Position numbers and translations under genes: made by a program
Shown: piece by piece, positions 20,549-33,752 of the stretch
Layout: each line of letters starts with the position of its first letter
How positions within the stretch are numbered: the first letter of the stretch is position 1
The notes under the pieces: model-generated
Database searches by the model: none
Told to the model about the DNA's origin: nothing
Seen by the model: the letters and a program-made list of their open reading frames with translations, nothing else
DNA from: Parietichytrium sp. I65-24A
Lineage: Eukaryota > Sar > Bigyra > Thraustochytrida > Thraustochytriidae
DNA: 64,000 nt
Direction of reading: 5' to 3'
NCBI GenBank assembly: GCA_012862575.1
Contig: BLSF01000027.1
Location: forward strand, 310,001-374,000

Positions 20549-20939
20549 TCCGCTGATGCTTTCGCTCTCAATGCAATGCCACTTCCAGCCAGAATCCCTC
20601 GACAGCGAGATCTCTCAGTATGGATATCGTATTTCCCAAGCTCCCCGTTCTCAATATCTGCTCTCTACGCACGTCTCTGTGCCTAATCCGTCCACCTATC
20701 TGCCTCGCCTATTCTCGCCACCTGCGCGCTATCTCCACCTCGAACGCAAAGCTATATATACCCCAGAGCTCTCTTTTCCAAGGTTATGCAATAACTCCAA
20801 GAGACCGGACGTACCGTTTCGTCTCAGAAGCGACTACGTCAGGACTACCTCCCGAACTCTCTCCCTCTGCACTCTTCACTCTTCACTATGCGCCCCGCAA
20901 CGAACAAAAGGAATGCAGCTATTCTCCACACGCCCCGTT

Positions 20940-20943
20940 TACT

Positions 20944-20976
<33 letters not shown>
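20940..20976. repeat. (TC)n microsatellite
   Basis: A run of TC dinucleotides, nearly uninterrupted, followed by an (ACCA)n stretch at 21001-21020. The opposite purine-rich strand arrangement occurs 400 bp downstream. Confidence 0.8.
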
Positions 20977-20977
<1 letters not shown>

Positions 20978-21332
20978 GCACCGCCAATAAGTCAATCAAT
21001 CAACCAACCAACCAACCAACACAGCTGCGACCGTGGTTCTCTGTGCCTGGCCGGCTCTCCTGTCGCCTTCGCGTACGTCTGCGTGTCCCCGCGGACCGGG
21101 AGGAGGTTGAAGAAGGGAAGAGGGTACGCGCCTCCTTCGTTCTTCTCCTTTTGCAGCTCGCGACGTGTGCCTGTGCAGTGACTGACTGGGAGGAGGGTGG
21201 GGCTCCTAAGGGTGGGATAGTGCGTGGTAAGGCTCCGACTGGGAGGGAGAGGTGGGGGCCTAGGCGTGAGTAGCGGAAAGTGGTAGTATGCGAAGGTTAA
21301 TTGTGCTGTGAAAGTTGGTGAGTTGGATGAAA

Positions 21333-21785
21333 AACGAGAGCTGTGAGAGGGAGAGAGAAAGAGAGAGGGAGAGAGAGAGAGAGAGCGGGGGATGAGAGGG
21401 AGACGTGCCCACCCCCTCACGATGTCGGGAGTACCGGCGCGAAGTTGAGTGAGGGCATTGGGTTCAATTCAATGCAATTCGACTTGAAATGTTCAGATTT
21501 GGATCATTTCCTGCGCAGAAAAAGCAGAGGGGCAGACTTCGCAGCGCCTCAGATGTCCTCACAGCGAGCGGCGACTATTTTGAGAAGCCTCATTGAGCCA
21601 AACGCACTCAGAGTCTTCTATTCCTTCCTCTCTCTCTCTGTATCTCTCCCCTCTCGCGCTCTCAAAGTCAGAAGAAAAAAAGAGAAAGAAGAGAGAGCGA
21701 GTGGAAGGAGGGAGAGAGGGAGAGAGAGGGAGGAGAGAGGAGGGAGGGAAGGAGGGAAGGAGTGAGTGAGGGGAAGAGAGAGAGG
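21333..21785. repeat. GA-rich low-complexity tracts
   Basis: Two polypurine blocks, 21333-21385 and 21672-21785, made of GAGA, GGGA and GGAA words, separated by about 290 bp of ordinary sequence that contains a short TC run at 21629-21655. Confidence 0.75.
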
Positions 21786-23663
21786 CAATGGAAAGTGAAA
21801 AATAAAATAAAAGTCTCAAGTCGACCACTGAGAGGGAGCGAGTGAGAGGAGCAGCTACACAAATTACATCACATTCTTTAGATGTCAAAACTACACAGAC
21901 AACAACGTGCGTGCGCTTCGCTACGTGCTTGCAGATAGCTTATTCAATAGGACCTCTTCGATGCTACACTCTAGCTATCCCGTAGCCCCGTACTGGGGAG
22001 ACTAGTGCAGGCCTATCCATGATGGTAGCACTGCCGCTTTGTGAGCAGCAAGTCGCCGTCAATCGTTTGAGATTTCAGTGAAAGATGCAATGCGGAGCAC
22101 AAACCAATTCTCAATGAACGTATCAACAGTAAATTGTAGAGTGGTAACTCAAAAGTTGTGTTCTTCAAGTTTCGAGACAGGTACTCTGAGTACTGCGTAC
22201 TCAAGTAACTTGCTGAGTTGTCTTCCGCCGTCACAGTTCACGTGAGACATAAAAAAATTATCCAAATTCCAAAATTTGTCGAAATCGAACAATCCACAGC
22301 TAGCCCCAACGCTAGGAGGCGGAAGACTTTTATCCTCCGCCCTCTCAAACCTGCCAATAAGACCTGTTTGTAGCCCGAGGGATAGAAAGTCTAGGACTCG
22401 ATAGCGCGAATCTATCGGTGCGGGTATCCATAAATTCACAGTGCATTCGTGAGGGAAGAAGAACACCAAGTGCGCACCTGGCTCTCTCACAACCGAGGAG
22501 AGGAAGCAAAAAGTTCACATTGTAAGGTAGACCTACAGCGCTGCTGTAGTTCTCGACTCGTCTCCTCTCAAGGCTTCTCTGGCCCTTCCGCGCACCCTAC
22601 GCATAGTCTTAGTGGACCGCCCATGTATCCTCTCCCTCCCTCAGTAGGGTGGAAGTGGTGGAAACTTTAGTAGTCCAACACCATCCTACGTCATATATTA
22701 GCACGTCCTAACGATGATAGCGTATATATACAGTATGCCAATAAGCGTAGTTGGCATTCTCGTTTTCATTTTCATCTCTATTCTCTTTCATTTTTGCGCG
22801 CATTTTCAGAACAGAATATCTATTTGACTCAGTGACTCTACCGCACTCATTCGCGCTCTGCCTGAATGACTTCTTGTGAACTGGTACTATTACCCTACAG
22901 CTAAGTAATGTTGTACACGAAAACGCGTTTTTTCTTCAGCTCTTCCTCCTCTATTGAAGAGGTAGATCATGACTAGCGCCTGGCGTTCAGAAGGTGGGCC
23001 TATCTTGTAGATAACCCCGACAGTAGCACTCGCAGCTTGCGTACGGACTCCTGAAAGTGAACGGTGTGGCGTTTTACGTGTGTTGCTTCAGCCTCCTTGT
23101 GAGGGTGAAGGCAATTTTGTTTCAAATTTTCAAATTCGAATTCGGTGTGAGGGATTCTACTATGAGATTTGCCTAGTTCCCCTTACGCTGTTGTACCTGG
23201 TACCAAGAACTAAAACGCACTGCTGGTTTCCCTCCGTTTACTGCTTACTGATGGAAAGGAAGAAAGTAATCTTCCTCACATTTCCTCACATTTCCTCACA
23301 TTCACTATCATTCACTCATGACTCTTGTCCAAGGATGACACCAGGTCAGATCTGGTTATCACCACTTTGCACCTTACAAAAGAGTTTAAACCGTTTACAG
23401 CAGAGTGAAAGCTTCCATGCCACCTGACCAGGGGTGCCGAGAAAATGACTAAATTTGTCAATTTCATTCGACGGAAACGAGACCTCAACGAGAGCGCGAA
23501 ACAAAGGCCAGTTCCGGTTCCTGGTACTGAGTACACAGTACCGACCTGAGCACTGCTCCCGCCTCCTACCTGCGCCGCTCCTTCGCGCATACACGTCCGC
23601 ATCGAAAGACTATCGTGCAAGCTTGCGCGGCGGCGCGAGCGTTTTATTCCTCTCACGCTTTGC

Positions 23664-23707
23664 GCATATGCACATATGCGCATATGCATTTTGATATGTG
23701 CACATGC
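23664..23707. repeat. CATATG palindrome cluster
   Basis: Alternating GCGCATATGCACATATGCGC followed by CATATGC and ATGTGCACATGC. Several overlapping 6-20 bp palindromes of alternating purine-pyrimidine sequence could extrude as hairpins. Function is unknown. Confidence 0.6.
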
Positions 23708-24800
23708 ACTGAGCCGCCGATTTCAGAATAATTAATTCAGAATTCAAACTCCAGACTTGAGCCTTCAAAGAGCTTGGAAAGGAAATGGAAACGAACGCTC
23801 TTTTGTTTCGTTTGTTTCGTTCTGCTCTGAACTCTTGCAGCAAAGTGGCACAGCAGACATCAGCAGACTGAGCACTGCCACGTGTGGTCTGGCTGTCCGA
23901 AAGGGCTTCTAGTAGACCTGGAGTCGAGGGTCCACGTGCCTGCACGTACTAGTGTTCGGTGTGACATTACCGTAAATTATAAATGTCTGGATAGGCTCGC
24001 GATGAGCAATGTCGTTTTCTATGACGAGATGGTAAGCTAGCTAGTACTCCTCGCGCGAGGAAATTTCATCGCCAAGGAACTACTTGTCGTCTAATTGAAA
24101 GGGTACATATGTAGCCAGGTAGGAGGCTGTGAGAGTTTTCGTCGTTGGTATTGGAAGAAATGTAAAAAAAGCAACTCAGTATTTTTTCGGTGCTGGAATC
24201 GCTGAACACCACGTGCATACACTGCAGTTACAACATGTTTAAATTCCTCTCAGTGTCGTAGTGAGCTGCCAAGAATTTTAGTTTCTTTCAAACTTTTCTC
24301 GTCGCGACATGGGTCGAAATTTGACAAAGCCTACGATTTCCCCTTAATCCAGCCACTACCAGGAGTACACACCCCTCTTACAAGTACCTTAAAGAAGCGT
24401 ATGAAGCACAAAGGGAACAACATGTTGATCGTTTTATTCCTCGATTCTTTACGACGTGTCACACGTCACGAAGCATCCATCGTCACACAAGCGAGTAGTT
24501 CGCTGTCTTGGTACCTTCGTCACTCTGGCGTCCACGTGACTCGTTGTGCGCAGGTCGGGAGAAACGCACAGTCGGAGTAGCGAATCCACTAAGCAATTGG
24601 CTAATGGGGTGCTGAATTCATATTCCAACCAATTCACTGTCAATAAAATCAATCTTGTTCAACTTGTAAATTGTGCGAAAGCAAGAGAGAGCAAGAGAGA
24701 GCAAGAGTTGCGTTACGTGCAGAGCTTGTTCGCCAACGGAAAGCAAAGGAACTGCTCGCAGAAAGGCAGAAACGCAGAAAGGCAGAAAGTTATAAAGTCG

Positions 24801-24830
24801 CGAGTGAGTGAGTGAGTGAGTGAGTGAGTG
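24801..24830. repeat. (GTGA)n tandem repeat in 5' leader of OPLAH
   Basis: Seven copies of GTGA/GAGT end three bases before the ATG at 24834. Each copy resembles a GTGAGT splice donor, which could mislead gene predictors. Confidence 0.8.
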
Positions 24831-24833
24831 AAA

Positions 24834-27800
24834 ATGTCGTCCGGGAGAGTGCGCTTCAGCGTGGACAGGGGCGGGACGTTCACGGATGTGTACGCAGAGC
24901 AGGATGTCGGCGGAGGGAAAGTGCGGCGCAGGGTGCTAAAGCTGCTGTCGGAGGATCCCGCGAATTATAAGGATGCGCCGCGAGAGGGGATCAGAAGAGT
25001 CCTGGAGGAGTTCTTCGACCGTGCGCACCCGCGAGAAGAGCCGCTGGATACCAGCAACATTGCCTCCATAAGAATGGGCACCACGGTTGCGACAAATGCG
25101 CTCTTGGAGCGGAAAGGGGAGAGGTTCGCATTGCTGACTACGAACGGCATGCGCGATGTGTGGCACATTGGCAACCAGTCCCGACCTGACATCTTTGACC
25201 TCGCAATCACATGCCCAGAGACCTTGTACGACCGTGTTGTCGAAGTCGATGAACGCGTAGTCCTGGCTTCGCAGGACTCTCTGAAAGGCGGCGCAATCCC
25301 GTCCAACGCACCTGTCAAAGGTGCGGTTTCGGGTGAAAAGGTGATCATCGAGAAGGCACTGGACGAGAGCGCAGTGCGACGAGCCCTCGGTACCCTCAGA
25401 AGCGAACACGGCATTGACAGCATTGCCGTAGTCTTAATGCACGCAGCGATTTTCCCCGACCATGAGGCGCGAATCGGCGCGATCGCGAGGGAAATGGGGT
25501 TCAAGCAGGTGTCGCTCTCGCATGAAGTCATGCAAATGGTCAAGATCGTCCCAAGGGGGTACACTACGAGTGCCGACGCCTACCTCACTCCACACATCAA
25601 AAAGTATCTAGAGACCTTCGTCGGTGGCTTCGATTCGAAGCTTCTGGAGCGCGTCAAAATTTCCTTTATGCAATCGGATGGAGGGCTCACTCGCATTGAC
25701 CGCTTCTCAGGGCACAAGGCCATTCTTTCCGGGCCAGCCGGTGGCGTGGTTGGGTATGCCCTCACCACCAGACTCGCTGCTGACACCCCACTTGGCAACT
25801 CCTCCGAGCAAGTGGTGGGTTTTGACATGGGCGGTACGTCCACAGATGTCTCTCGGTTTTCGGGGCACTACGAGCACGTGTTTGAGACGACGACTGCGGG
25901 TGTCACCATCCAAGCGCCTCAGCTTGATATCAGCACCATTGCTGCAGGCGGCGGAAGTAAACTGAAATACGTGAACGGAATCTTACAGGTTGGGCCAGAG
26001 TCCGTCGGCGCACATCCTGGGCCGGTGTGCTACCGCAAAGGCGGTGAACTAGCCATCACAGACGCCAACGTTGTGCTAGGGAGGCTTATTCCGGACTATT
26101 TCCCGAAAATATTCGGTCCCAAGGAGAATGAGCCCCTGGATGCAGTGGCGAGCCTGGACGCATTCAAGGAGCTATCCAAGACGATTAATACTGAATCTTC
26201 AGTCGATAACAAGTCACCCGAAGAGATTGCTTTCGGGTTTGTCACCGTTGCGAACGAAGCAATGTGCCGCCCTATTCGTAACCTTACTCAAATGAAAGGG
26301 TTTGACCTTACCAAGCACACCCTGGCTTGCTTTGGCGGTGCCGGTGGCCAGCACGCATGTGCAATTGCACGCTCACTCGGAATGAAAAAGGTTTTCATTC
26401 ACCGTTACTCGGGAATTCTTTCCGCGTTCGGGATCGGTTTGGCCGACGTCGTGGAGGATCAACAAGAGCCATGCTCACTCGCGGTCTCTCGCGCTGGCAT
26501 CCCTGTGGGAGGCAAGGACCTCGCCATGGTGTACTCTTCCATGGACAAGCTGGAGTCGCAGGTTTCTAAAGTTCTGGAGGAGCAAGGGTTCAACAAACAG
26601 GATCTGCAATTCGAGTACTTTCTCAACATGAGGTACGAAGGTACCGACACGCCCTCCATGTCCCGTGCTCTCGTGCGCCACACCAAAATTCAAGACTTCT
26701 TGAAGACTTTTGAGGACGATTATCAACGAGAGTTCGGCTTTCAGCTGAAAGAGAGAAACGTCGTCATCGACGACATTCGCGTTCGAGCTTCTGGCCGAAG
26801 TGGCGCCCGTGAAGCGCAGGACCAAGAGCTCAAGCAGAACAAATCAGCTTCTGCCTCTCGCGCCAATGTCAAGCCACACGAAGTGCGAAGTGTATACTTT
26901 AAAGGCGGGTGGGTGAAAACCCCCGTGTATCAGCTAGCGGAACTCACCACAGCGCAGGCTAGGGTGGATGGGCCAGCAATTATCCTGGACCCAAACTCGA
27001 CGTTGGTGGTGGAGCCGCGTTGCGTAGCTTACGTCTCTTCCTTAGGCGATGTCACCATAGATGTGCTGGCGAAAGACGATGCCAGCGCAAAGATGGAGCT
27101 GGATACGAGCACTGCAGACCCTATTCAGCTGAGCCTGTTCTCGAACCGTTTCATGGGCATCGCAGAACAGATGGGAAGAACTCTGCAGCGAACCTCCGTG
27201 TCTGTAAACATCAAGGAGCGCCTCGACTTTTCGTGTGCTCTGTTTGGACCAGACGGCGGTCTCGTGGCGAACGCTCCGCATATCCCTGTTCATCTTGGCG
27301 CAATGCAGGAGGCTATTCGGTTCCAATACAAGTACTACACAGAGCAAGCAAGCGCAAAGGACAGGCTGAAGGAAGGCGACGTGTTAGTCTCAAATCACCC
27401 ACAGCTAGCCGGCGGCTCCCACCTTCCAGACATTACTGTGATTACGCCTTGCTTCGAAAACTCCAAACTTGTGTTCTGGGTTGCCAGCAGAGGCCATCAC
27501 GCTGATGTCGGGGGGATCACGCCAGGCTCGATGCCGCCGCACTCCAAGACATTAAAGGACGAGGGCGCAGCGATTATCACCTTCAAACTCGTCCGAGAAG
27601 GCCAATTTCAGGAGGACGGAATAACTAAAATCTTGCAAACAAAATCGAATCCGGATGATCCAAATTGCGAGGGAACGCGGACACTCGCGGACAATCTCTC
27701 TGACCTGCGTGCTCAAGTGGCCGCCAACAACCATGGCGTCCGGCTCGTCGGAAGTCTCATCAAGGAGTACAACCTGGAGTATGTCCAAGCATACATGCGC

Positions 27801-28715
27801 TTCATTCAAGAAAACGCAGAAGCCGCCGTGCGACTCATGCTCAAGGACTTTGTGAAGCGCAAGGGCCAGTCGACAGTGACAGCGGTGGACCACATGGATG
27901 ACGGTTCCATAATCAAAGTTCAGATCAAGGTAGACCCAGAAACTGGCTCAGCTGCCTTTGACTTCGAGGGCACCACCCCTCAAGTCTATGGGAATTGCAA
28001 TGCTCCTCCGGCAGTCACCTACTCGGCCATCATTTACTCTCTGCGATGCCTTGTGGGACAGGATATCCCACTTAACGAGGGCTGCCTCGCCCCTGTAACA
28101 ATCAGGATTCCACCAAACTCCTTACTCAACCCGTCTCCTGACAGTGCAGTGGTTGGAGGAAACGTGCTAACAAGCCAGCGTGTGGTCGACGTCATTCTCA
28201 AGGCGTTTGAAGCATGCGCTGCGTCACAAGGCTGCATGAACAATCTCACATTCGGAGATAGCTCATTCGGCTATTACGAGACCATTGCGGGCGGCGCAGG
28301 AGCTGGGCCATCGTGGGACGGCCGCTCCGGGGTGCACACGCACATGACGAACACCCGCATCACTGACCCAGAAATCTTTGAGCGGAGATACCCGGTCGTT
28401 CTCCGCAGATTCTCTCTCAGGGAGAATTCTGGAGGCAAAGGGCTGCATCCAGGTGGAGATGGAGTGATCCGCGAAATCGAATTTCTGCGCTCGGTCACCG
28501 TCAGCATCTTGTCTGAGCGCCGCGCTTTCTCGCCTTACGGGATGCACGGTGGCAAAGACGGCCAGACTGGTATGAATCTCCTGATTCGTAAAGGCGGACA
28601 AAAAATTGAAAACTTGGGCGGTCGCAACACAGTACCGTGTTCCCCAGGAGACCGCATCCGCATTCTCTCGCCGGGTGGCGGCGGTTTTGGAACCCCGCCT
28701 ACCTCGAGACTGTAA
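24834..28715 (+). CDS. OPLAH: 5-oxoprolinase (ATP-hydrolysing)
   Basis: Cytosolic enzyme of the gamma-glutamyl (glutathione) cycle that opens 5-oxo-L-proline to L-glutamate using ATP. The intronless 1293-aa protein is nearly the same length as animal OPLAH (about 1288) and is a fused HyuA-HyuB protein. The N-terminal half has [16 protein letters not shown], the phosphate-binding-like [18 protein letters not shown] and AAGGGSKL. The C-terminal half has [38 protein letters not shown] and [20 protein letters not shown], and it ends with SPGGGGFG. All conserved blocks are intact. The start is the ATG at 24834 because the two codons upstream are reached only from a GTG. Confidence 0.97.
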   Translation: MSSGRVRFSVDRGGTFTDVYAEQDVGGGKVRRRVLKLLSEDPANYKDAPREGIRRVLEEFFDRAHPREEPLDTSNIASIRMGTTVATNALLERKGERFALLTTNGMRDVWHIGNQSRPDIFDLAITCPETLYDRVVEVDERVVLASQDSLKGGAIPSNAPVKGAVSGEKVIIEKALDESAVRRALGTLRSEHGIDSIAVVLMHAAIFPDHEARIGAIAREMGFKQVSLSHEVMQMVKIVPRGYTTSADAYLTPHIKKYLETFVGGFDSKLLERVKISFMQSDGGLTRIDRFSGHKAILSGPAGGVVGYALTTRLAADTPLGNSSEQVVGFDMGGTSTDVSRFSGHYEHVFETTTAGVTIQAPQLDISTIAAGGGSKLKYVNGILQVGPESVGAHPGPVCYRKGGELAITDANVVLGRLIPDYFPKIFGPKENEPLDAVASLDAFKELSKTINTESSVDNKSPEEIAFGFVTVANEAMCRPIRNLTQMKGFDLTKHTLACFGGAGGQHACAIARSLGMKKVFIHRYSGILSAFGIGLADVVEDQQEPCSLAVSRAGIPVGGKDLAMVYSSMDKLESQVSKVLEEQGFNKQDLQFEYFLNMRYEGTDTPSMSRALVRHTKIQDFLKTFEDDYQREFGFQLKERNVVIDDIRVRASGRSGAREAQDQELKQNKSASASRANVKPHEVRSVYFKGGWVKTPVYQLAELTTAQARVDGPAIILDPNSTLVVEPRCVAYVSSLGDVTIDVLAKDDASAKMELDTSTADPIQLSLFSNRFMGIAEQMGRTLQRTSVSVNIKERLDFSCALFGPDGGLVANAPHIPVHLGAMQEAIRFQYKYYTEQASAKDRLKEGDVLVSNHPQLAGGSHLPDITVITPCFENSKLVFWVASRGHHADVGGITPGSMPPHSKTLKDEGAAIITFKLVREGQFQEDGITKILQTKSNPDDPNCEGTRTLADNLSDLRAQVAANNHGVRLVGSLIKEYNLEYVQAYMRFIQENAEAAVRLMLKDFVKRKGQSTVTAVDHMDDGSIIKVQIKVDPETGSAAFDFEGTTPQVYGNCNAPPAVTYSAIIYSLRCLVGQDIPLNEGCLAPVTIRIPPNSLLNPSPDSAVVGGNVLTSQRVVDVILKAFEACAASQGCMNNLTFGDSSFGYYETIAGGAGAGPSWDGRSGVHTHMTNTRITDPEIFERRYPVVLRRFSLRENSGGKGLHPGGDGVIREIEFLRSVTVSILSERRAFSPYGMHGGKDGQTGMNLLIRKGGQKIENLGGRNTVPCSPGDRIRILSPGGGGFGTPPTSRL

Positions 28716-28858
28716 ACTCTTTCTCATTTGCTGAAATAATTCGTTTTCCGATGGTAGAAGCTCAAGATTCCTTGGTTTCTTCGTCGAATTTCAAATTCCA
28801 TAGGGATTTAAAAAATTACTAGCTAGTAGTGCTGCTGCATCTGTTCATTTGATAAACC

Positions 28859-29932
28859 TTACTCCCTCTTCGAATGCTCCTCCACCTGCGCACCTTCGTG
28901 CAACTCGGTCGGCTTTGGAGGACTTATTAATGCAATCAGAAACCACACTACGTTTAAGGATGCCATGCTCACGATAGCAAAGATGCTAAAGTACAAGCTC
29001 CAAATGCCTGGAATATGAGAAGACGGGTTGGCTGTCTGCTTCTCGATGAGCTCCAATATGTATATAACGCATGAGTACGACAAGGGCAGCCCGTATAGCA
29101 ACCTGCACGCTACAAACAGAACTCCAAATAGTTTGCCAGTCAAGTCGATTGCCCACTCACTCTGCGCGGGGAAAAAGAATTACATTAGAGCTCAGCCGAA
29201 TTACTTGCGAATCCTCTTCTTGCCAAGAGTGGCGCATAGACTTACTCCTTTCGCCAGGACAAGATACGTTCGAACGTATAACATTGGGGTGCTGATCTCA
29301 TACAGGAGAAACCGAGTGGTGTAGTACTGGAATAATGGCTTCTGCGCCAACCAGTACGCAGCGAAGCACACCATCGCGTGAAGAAGAAATTTCATGTCGA
29401 TCGGAGCGTGGTGCAACACAACGATGATGTCAAACAGAAAGAACCCGCAGGAATATGCGTGCAAGAAATTGGACAGGGCCGTACTTCCGCCACTGCGACA
29501 AAACAACAAGTTTAGCAAAACCAATAACCCTCCCTCGACTCGGTCTCGAAAAAAAAATCCACGCGCTTACATCTTATCGGCCTCCAAAGCAGCATTCTCC
29601 TCGCCGGTAATCACCAGCATCGCAAGGACGACAGCTCCTAGCGCATGGAGCGCTGCAATTGGCATATTGTACAGCCTGAAGCACTCGGCCTGCGACATGC
29701 TCTTGGCTAGCTTCGTCCTCTCCAGCACCAGCACCGAAAACGACTGCAAGAACACCCATGCTGTGAAGCATCCCTGCGGGCACCGCACCCCCACCCCAAT
29801 ACACGCACACAATCACTCCGCGGTCAGTCTCGCCAGGCTCACTCACATATCCACCACTTCCGTTGCCAGCCGCTTATCACTCACAAGAGTCAGCTCCATC
29901 TTGGTGCCCGTCGGCACATACAGCGGCCCCAT
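28859..29932 (-). CDS. TLC-domain (TMEM56/TLCD4-like) multipass membrane protein, four exons
   Basis: I read exons 29885-29932, 29571-29773, 29246-29492 and 28859-29161 (266 aa), with donors GTGAGT, GTAAGC and GTAAGT and phases that agree at each junction. A second GTGAGT at 29846 is out of phase with exon 2 and was not used. The core FLHAYSCGFFLFDIIVVLHH, LLHAMVCFAAYWLA and TTRFLLYEISTPMLYVRTYL is the TRAM/LAG1/CLN8 pattern of TLCD proteins, with membrane spans continuing to SLNVVWFLIALI and a short charged tail. Family members act in membrane lipid composition or sphingolipid metabolism. This copy has FLLHAM where many have MHH, so ceramide synthase activity should not be assumed. Exon 1 is short and the start could lie upstream. 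Confidence 0.8.
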
Positions 29933-31027
29933 CTTTCCCGACGTGAGCGCGGAGTCCCAAAGCCTCTTCGACACCTCTTCCTTCCTTCTCTCTTCAGAGT
30001 CGCAACCACCTCGAACTGTGGCACTGTGGCACTGAGTACTGACTGAGAGTACTGAGTACACTTTCACGCGGACCGTGGTCAGTTAATCTCGCGTGTACTA
30101 CACAGTGTGACACTATTCCATGTAACTGACTCTGGAGAGCTACTACATACATGGCAGTGCACTGGGAGGTGGTCACCGTACTCGTGCCGCTACCGGTACA
30201 ATATCTGAATTAACAAAGTAATTCTGAACTTATGCAAGTTCTGTTTAGTGAAAAAGAATCTGGTAAAGCAACCTCCGTTTGTGGTAGATTCGCAGTTTGT
30301 TCGCTTTCTTTCGCGCACTTTGTAGTTTGCATGATGAGCTGATGTGGAAGCCATTTGTGGGTATTCGAATGCGGCGTGAGCTCGGCGTGCAGCGAAAGGA
30401 CCTGGAAGGCTAGTTGTCGCTGCGTCTTGTCAGGGTTGAGCTGGTAGTACTGATGGTTGAAGCAAGTTTCACACTTTTCAAAACAGAAAGAGAAGATTGG
30501 ATTGCGCAATTTTGTGGCATTATTACTCATACCGGTACGGAAGATTGGGCAGACGAAGGTCAGGGATTGCAAGAGATGAGACGATTCACCCTACCTTCCA
30601 GTAGGGTTCGTTTGCGCTGCACTCGTGATCTCGTCCTGGAGACGATTGCTATTTGACTGCAATTTCACTGAACGGTTTCATCGTTCAACGACAAAAGAGA
30701 GAAAGAGCGAATTCCACTGCTCGATGAAGGAGCTTGGTTTGCCCTGTTCTCTTTGGATACGGATTACCAACGAAACAGTTGGAAAGAATGGCGATGAACG
30801 AGTCAGAAGTGAGCGTGAGAGCATCCTGGTCAACTCGAAGCTTCGGCGGCTCTATCTTCAGCGGTCGCTCACTTTAAGCAAGCACTTCGGGTAGCTGCGA
30901 GCGAAAATTCTCGCCTCTTTACTGTTCTGAAAAGAATTGCAGCAATCCTGCTCAACAAAAGCAAAGTGCCGAGGCCCACAAAACAACACAACAACAAAAA
31001 ACACGCGCTCCCGCGTCGGGATGTGAT
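29933..31027. other. Intergenic, no supported gene
   Basis: Promoter side of the TLC gene and the 3' side of the polycystin gene. Short palindromic words (AGTACTGAGTAC, about 30035-30060) are seen. Open frames here are short and unlike any family I know. Confidence 0.5.
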
Positions 31028-33752
31028 TCAGGGCTTAAATGAGCCACGAGTCGGCGGAGGCGTCGAATAGAGTTTTAGAGCACTTTTGACGGAAAACACT
31101 TCACGCAAAACTGCGAGCCAATGAGCACAGGTTCCTCTTGAGCTGTGCTGGTAGATAGCCGACATTGTGATTCCCTGGCCTGCGTTGCGCTTCTCAATAG
31201 CCAGCCTCTTCATGGTGTGTTCCTCCCACAGAGCGTCGATGCGCTTTGCGACGATTCTGTAGTCCGTGATGGCTTGCGTAAAGTGATGCATGAGAAACAC
31301 GAACACCATAGCTGAGAATACATAGCGAAATATGACCAAGTACAGAAATAGAATTACCATCGTGTACCACGCTCTGAATGGATGATTTGAAATAATGTCG
31401 TACAAGGTGTCACTAGCGATCTCAAGAACGTACGAAAGGCCCTCCGACAATGCGATGAATGTATTGCTGATGGTGCTAAAATGGAGTTCGTAAGCCCCTA
31501 ACATTTGCCACAGTATGACAACAAAAGCCAAAAACACCAATGCAAACACGCAAAGAAGAGTCAGGATTGATATGGTCCCACTTCGCAGTGTCCTGGCAAT
31601 GACAATGCCATTTGATGTGAAGGACAAGCAAAATAGAAGACGATAAAAGAGCACAAGTGCGAGAATACCTTGGAATAGTCGGAAGGTCCACATCTTCCCT
31701 GTCAGCGTTTGGAAAGTGTAGAACCGGTATTGGTTGAGGTTTGCCTCCGACATGAGCTCGTCAAAGTAAGTCTGCAGACTGACTTCCATAGCGACAACAA
31801 CGAAGCAAAGCACGACTATCAGAACGTCCATTGAGGTGCGCCTGTTGAGAAAGAACTCAGAAGGAGAGTCAATCACCATCAAGTAGTACCGCAGATGAAA
31901 ACCCAAGCGAATGATGATGAAAGCTACAAACACCAGCAGCATGATTTGACAGGCAAGAGCACCGTTGCTCGGGAACAACTCGGCAAAGTAAATCTCCGAG
32001 GGCGACCAACTGGCTATAAATTGTCCTCCAAGATCCTGCTCAATGACGTAAGTGCTTGCTCGGACAAATTGCTCGGCATGATTTTGCACGTTGTACTCGA
32101 TTATGATGGCGCTGGTTTGCGAGTCGATCCAGTCTTTGGTCTTCAACGACCCAACTTTATCATCCCACTCTTTGGCAAGAAGCTCTGAAGATTGGTTCTG
32201 CGCCATCCTAAAGCCCGAGCCAACATTGATTATGAAGCCTTCGTTCGGATATGTAGCCAGGGCCCCAAACGTGAAGGCCTGTTGATCCACAACAGTTTCC
32301 CTTTGAAGGGTCTCGAAAGGCGTGTACCTGAACCCTTCAGAGTATGCGACTCCCGGGCTCCCATAAGCATCGAGATTCGCATTTTCGTGGTTATAGTCCG
32401 AGTAGCATACGTCAAACAATTGCTCCACCTTTGGCGGAACTTCGCACGTCACGTTTGGGCGAACCCTTAGCTGCCGAATTCGAACCACACCTAGGAGTTC
32501 TGCCCGATCATCATCAATAAGCCACTTATGGGACCTCAGGAATGATCCCGGCGATGTCACCAATTGGGCCTTGAGGACCTCACCGAGCCAAGCGTAGACT
32601 TCCATAGATGTGGTCATCATGCTATACACCAGAACTACACTACTGTTGCCTTCATCACTATAGACTTGAAAAGGAATATTGGCCGCATCGAGAAATGCGT
32701 TGCTTTTCGGAACTGAAACGAGAATGAGAAAGTACCCAAAAAGGAAAAAGAGCGCCATGATTCCGTAGAACAGAATATCTCTCAATGTGTCCGCAGTTGA
32801 CGCCCGCGAAGATATACTGGTGTGACCCAAGCTCTGCTCCAATTCTGTAATTTGCTCCACAATCTTCTCCAGCTCCTCCCATTCGGGATCCCCACGCATA
32901 GCTTCTTCGCTTTCCCCCATGACAAAGGAATTGTGAAGGCCGTCTGTGGACATTTCTTCCTCCTTTGCCTCTTTATCTTTCATTTCAGCAGGGGTGCCAT
33001 CTTCGCTAAACCTCGACTCTTCAGAGTTTGCGTTCGCAACGTGCAGGAGAGTGATTGTCTGGGGCTCACTGCCGCTGCCTGCAGCAGCGTGGGCGTTGTA
33101 TATGTTTAAAAGCTTTGACTTTTCGCTCAGCAACATGCCATTGTAACTTGCTATGACAGAGTCTAATGGTAATGCCCACGAATTACAAGTCTCCACGAGA
33201 AGGTCGTGCACAGTTGCCGAGTGCGTGAACCGAGTCAAGCAAGTGCGCGCAGAATAGCTCGCCGCGCGTTCAGTTGAATTGACGTCGAGATCCGAGGCGA
33301 GGCGTTCAACCACTTTGAACTCTAGATGCGGAAGAGTCATCAGACTCCCCTGCCGACTGCTCTCGGATTCAGACTCGAGCTGCTCTGCAGCGCTCTGTAC
33401 AAGCTGCGCCACAAGCTTGTATACTGCAGCGCTATCGTCCGTGCCATCTTTTGAATTCCTGCCTCCCGTACGCTCGAGCGCCGCGAGTTCTTCATGAATT
33501 TTGCGCCGCTCTTCTCGGGCCGCCTCACGCTCCAAGTTGAGTCTTTCTAGCGTCGCTCTCTGGCGATAGAGCGTTCAATTTGGCATCACAAGCACACGCG
33601 AATGTCAGTCAGTCAACCTTAGTCCACCGTGTCAGCGTCGCAGCACACCAGTTGTGGCCGGCGCCCGTGCCAATACTTCCAAGACCAAGTCAGCGTGTGC
33701 AACTCACCTCCGCTTTAACTGCCGCCACGAGGGCGTCATTCCCGGCAGCCAT
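31028..33752 (-). CDS. Polycystin-2/TRPP-like cation channel, two exons
   Basis: 858-aa six-span channel of the PKD2 family. I read exon 1 as 33708-33752 (starting MAAGNDALVAAVKAE, donor GTGAGT) and exon 2 as 31028-33559 (acceptor CAG). The long frame itself starts only at TTG, so the first exon supplies the ATG in phase 0. The N-terminal 250 residues are charged, with a short coiled coil. TM1 is near 272-295 (FYGIMALFFLFGYFLILVSV). A large TOP/polycystin extracellular domain follows, with FRYTPFETL and WIDSQTSAIIIEYNVQN, matching the W-L-D..T.A..I.F..YN signature. S2-S6 lie within about 550-770, ending FRYVFSAMVFVFLMHHFTQA. The pore helix region NTFIALSEGLSYVLEI lacks the L-G-D filter of PKD2. 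No EF-hand is seen. Polycystins often act in cilia; that is possible here but inferred. Confidence 0.9.

Larger units (their letters stand above)
20549..24833. other. Intergenic, 4.3 kb, microsatellite-rich divergent promoter region
   Basis: Lies between the divergent MYB (-) and OPLAH (+) starts. It holds (TC)n at 20940-20976, (GA)n tracts at 21333-21385 and 21672-21785, TCCTCACATT repeats at 23275-23303, alternating CATATG palindromes at 23664-23707 and (GAGT)n just before the OPLAH ATG. TATATA-like words occur at 20752 and 22722. No protein-coding feature is recognisable. Confidence 0.55.

Noticed and set aside
29841-29846. GTGAGT as the first donor of the TLC gene
   Set aside because: Using it leaves two bases and breaks the frame of exon 2; the GTGAGT at 29879-29884 is in phase.
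30210-30572. 120-codon - strand frame
   Set aside because: No similarity to any family and no codon signal beyond chance for intergenic DNA of this length.
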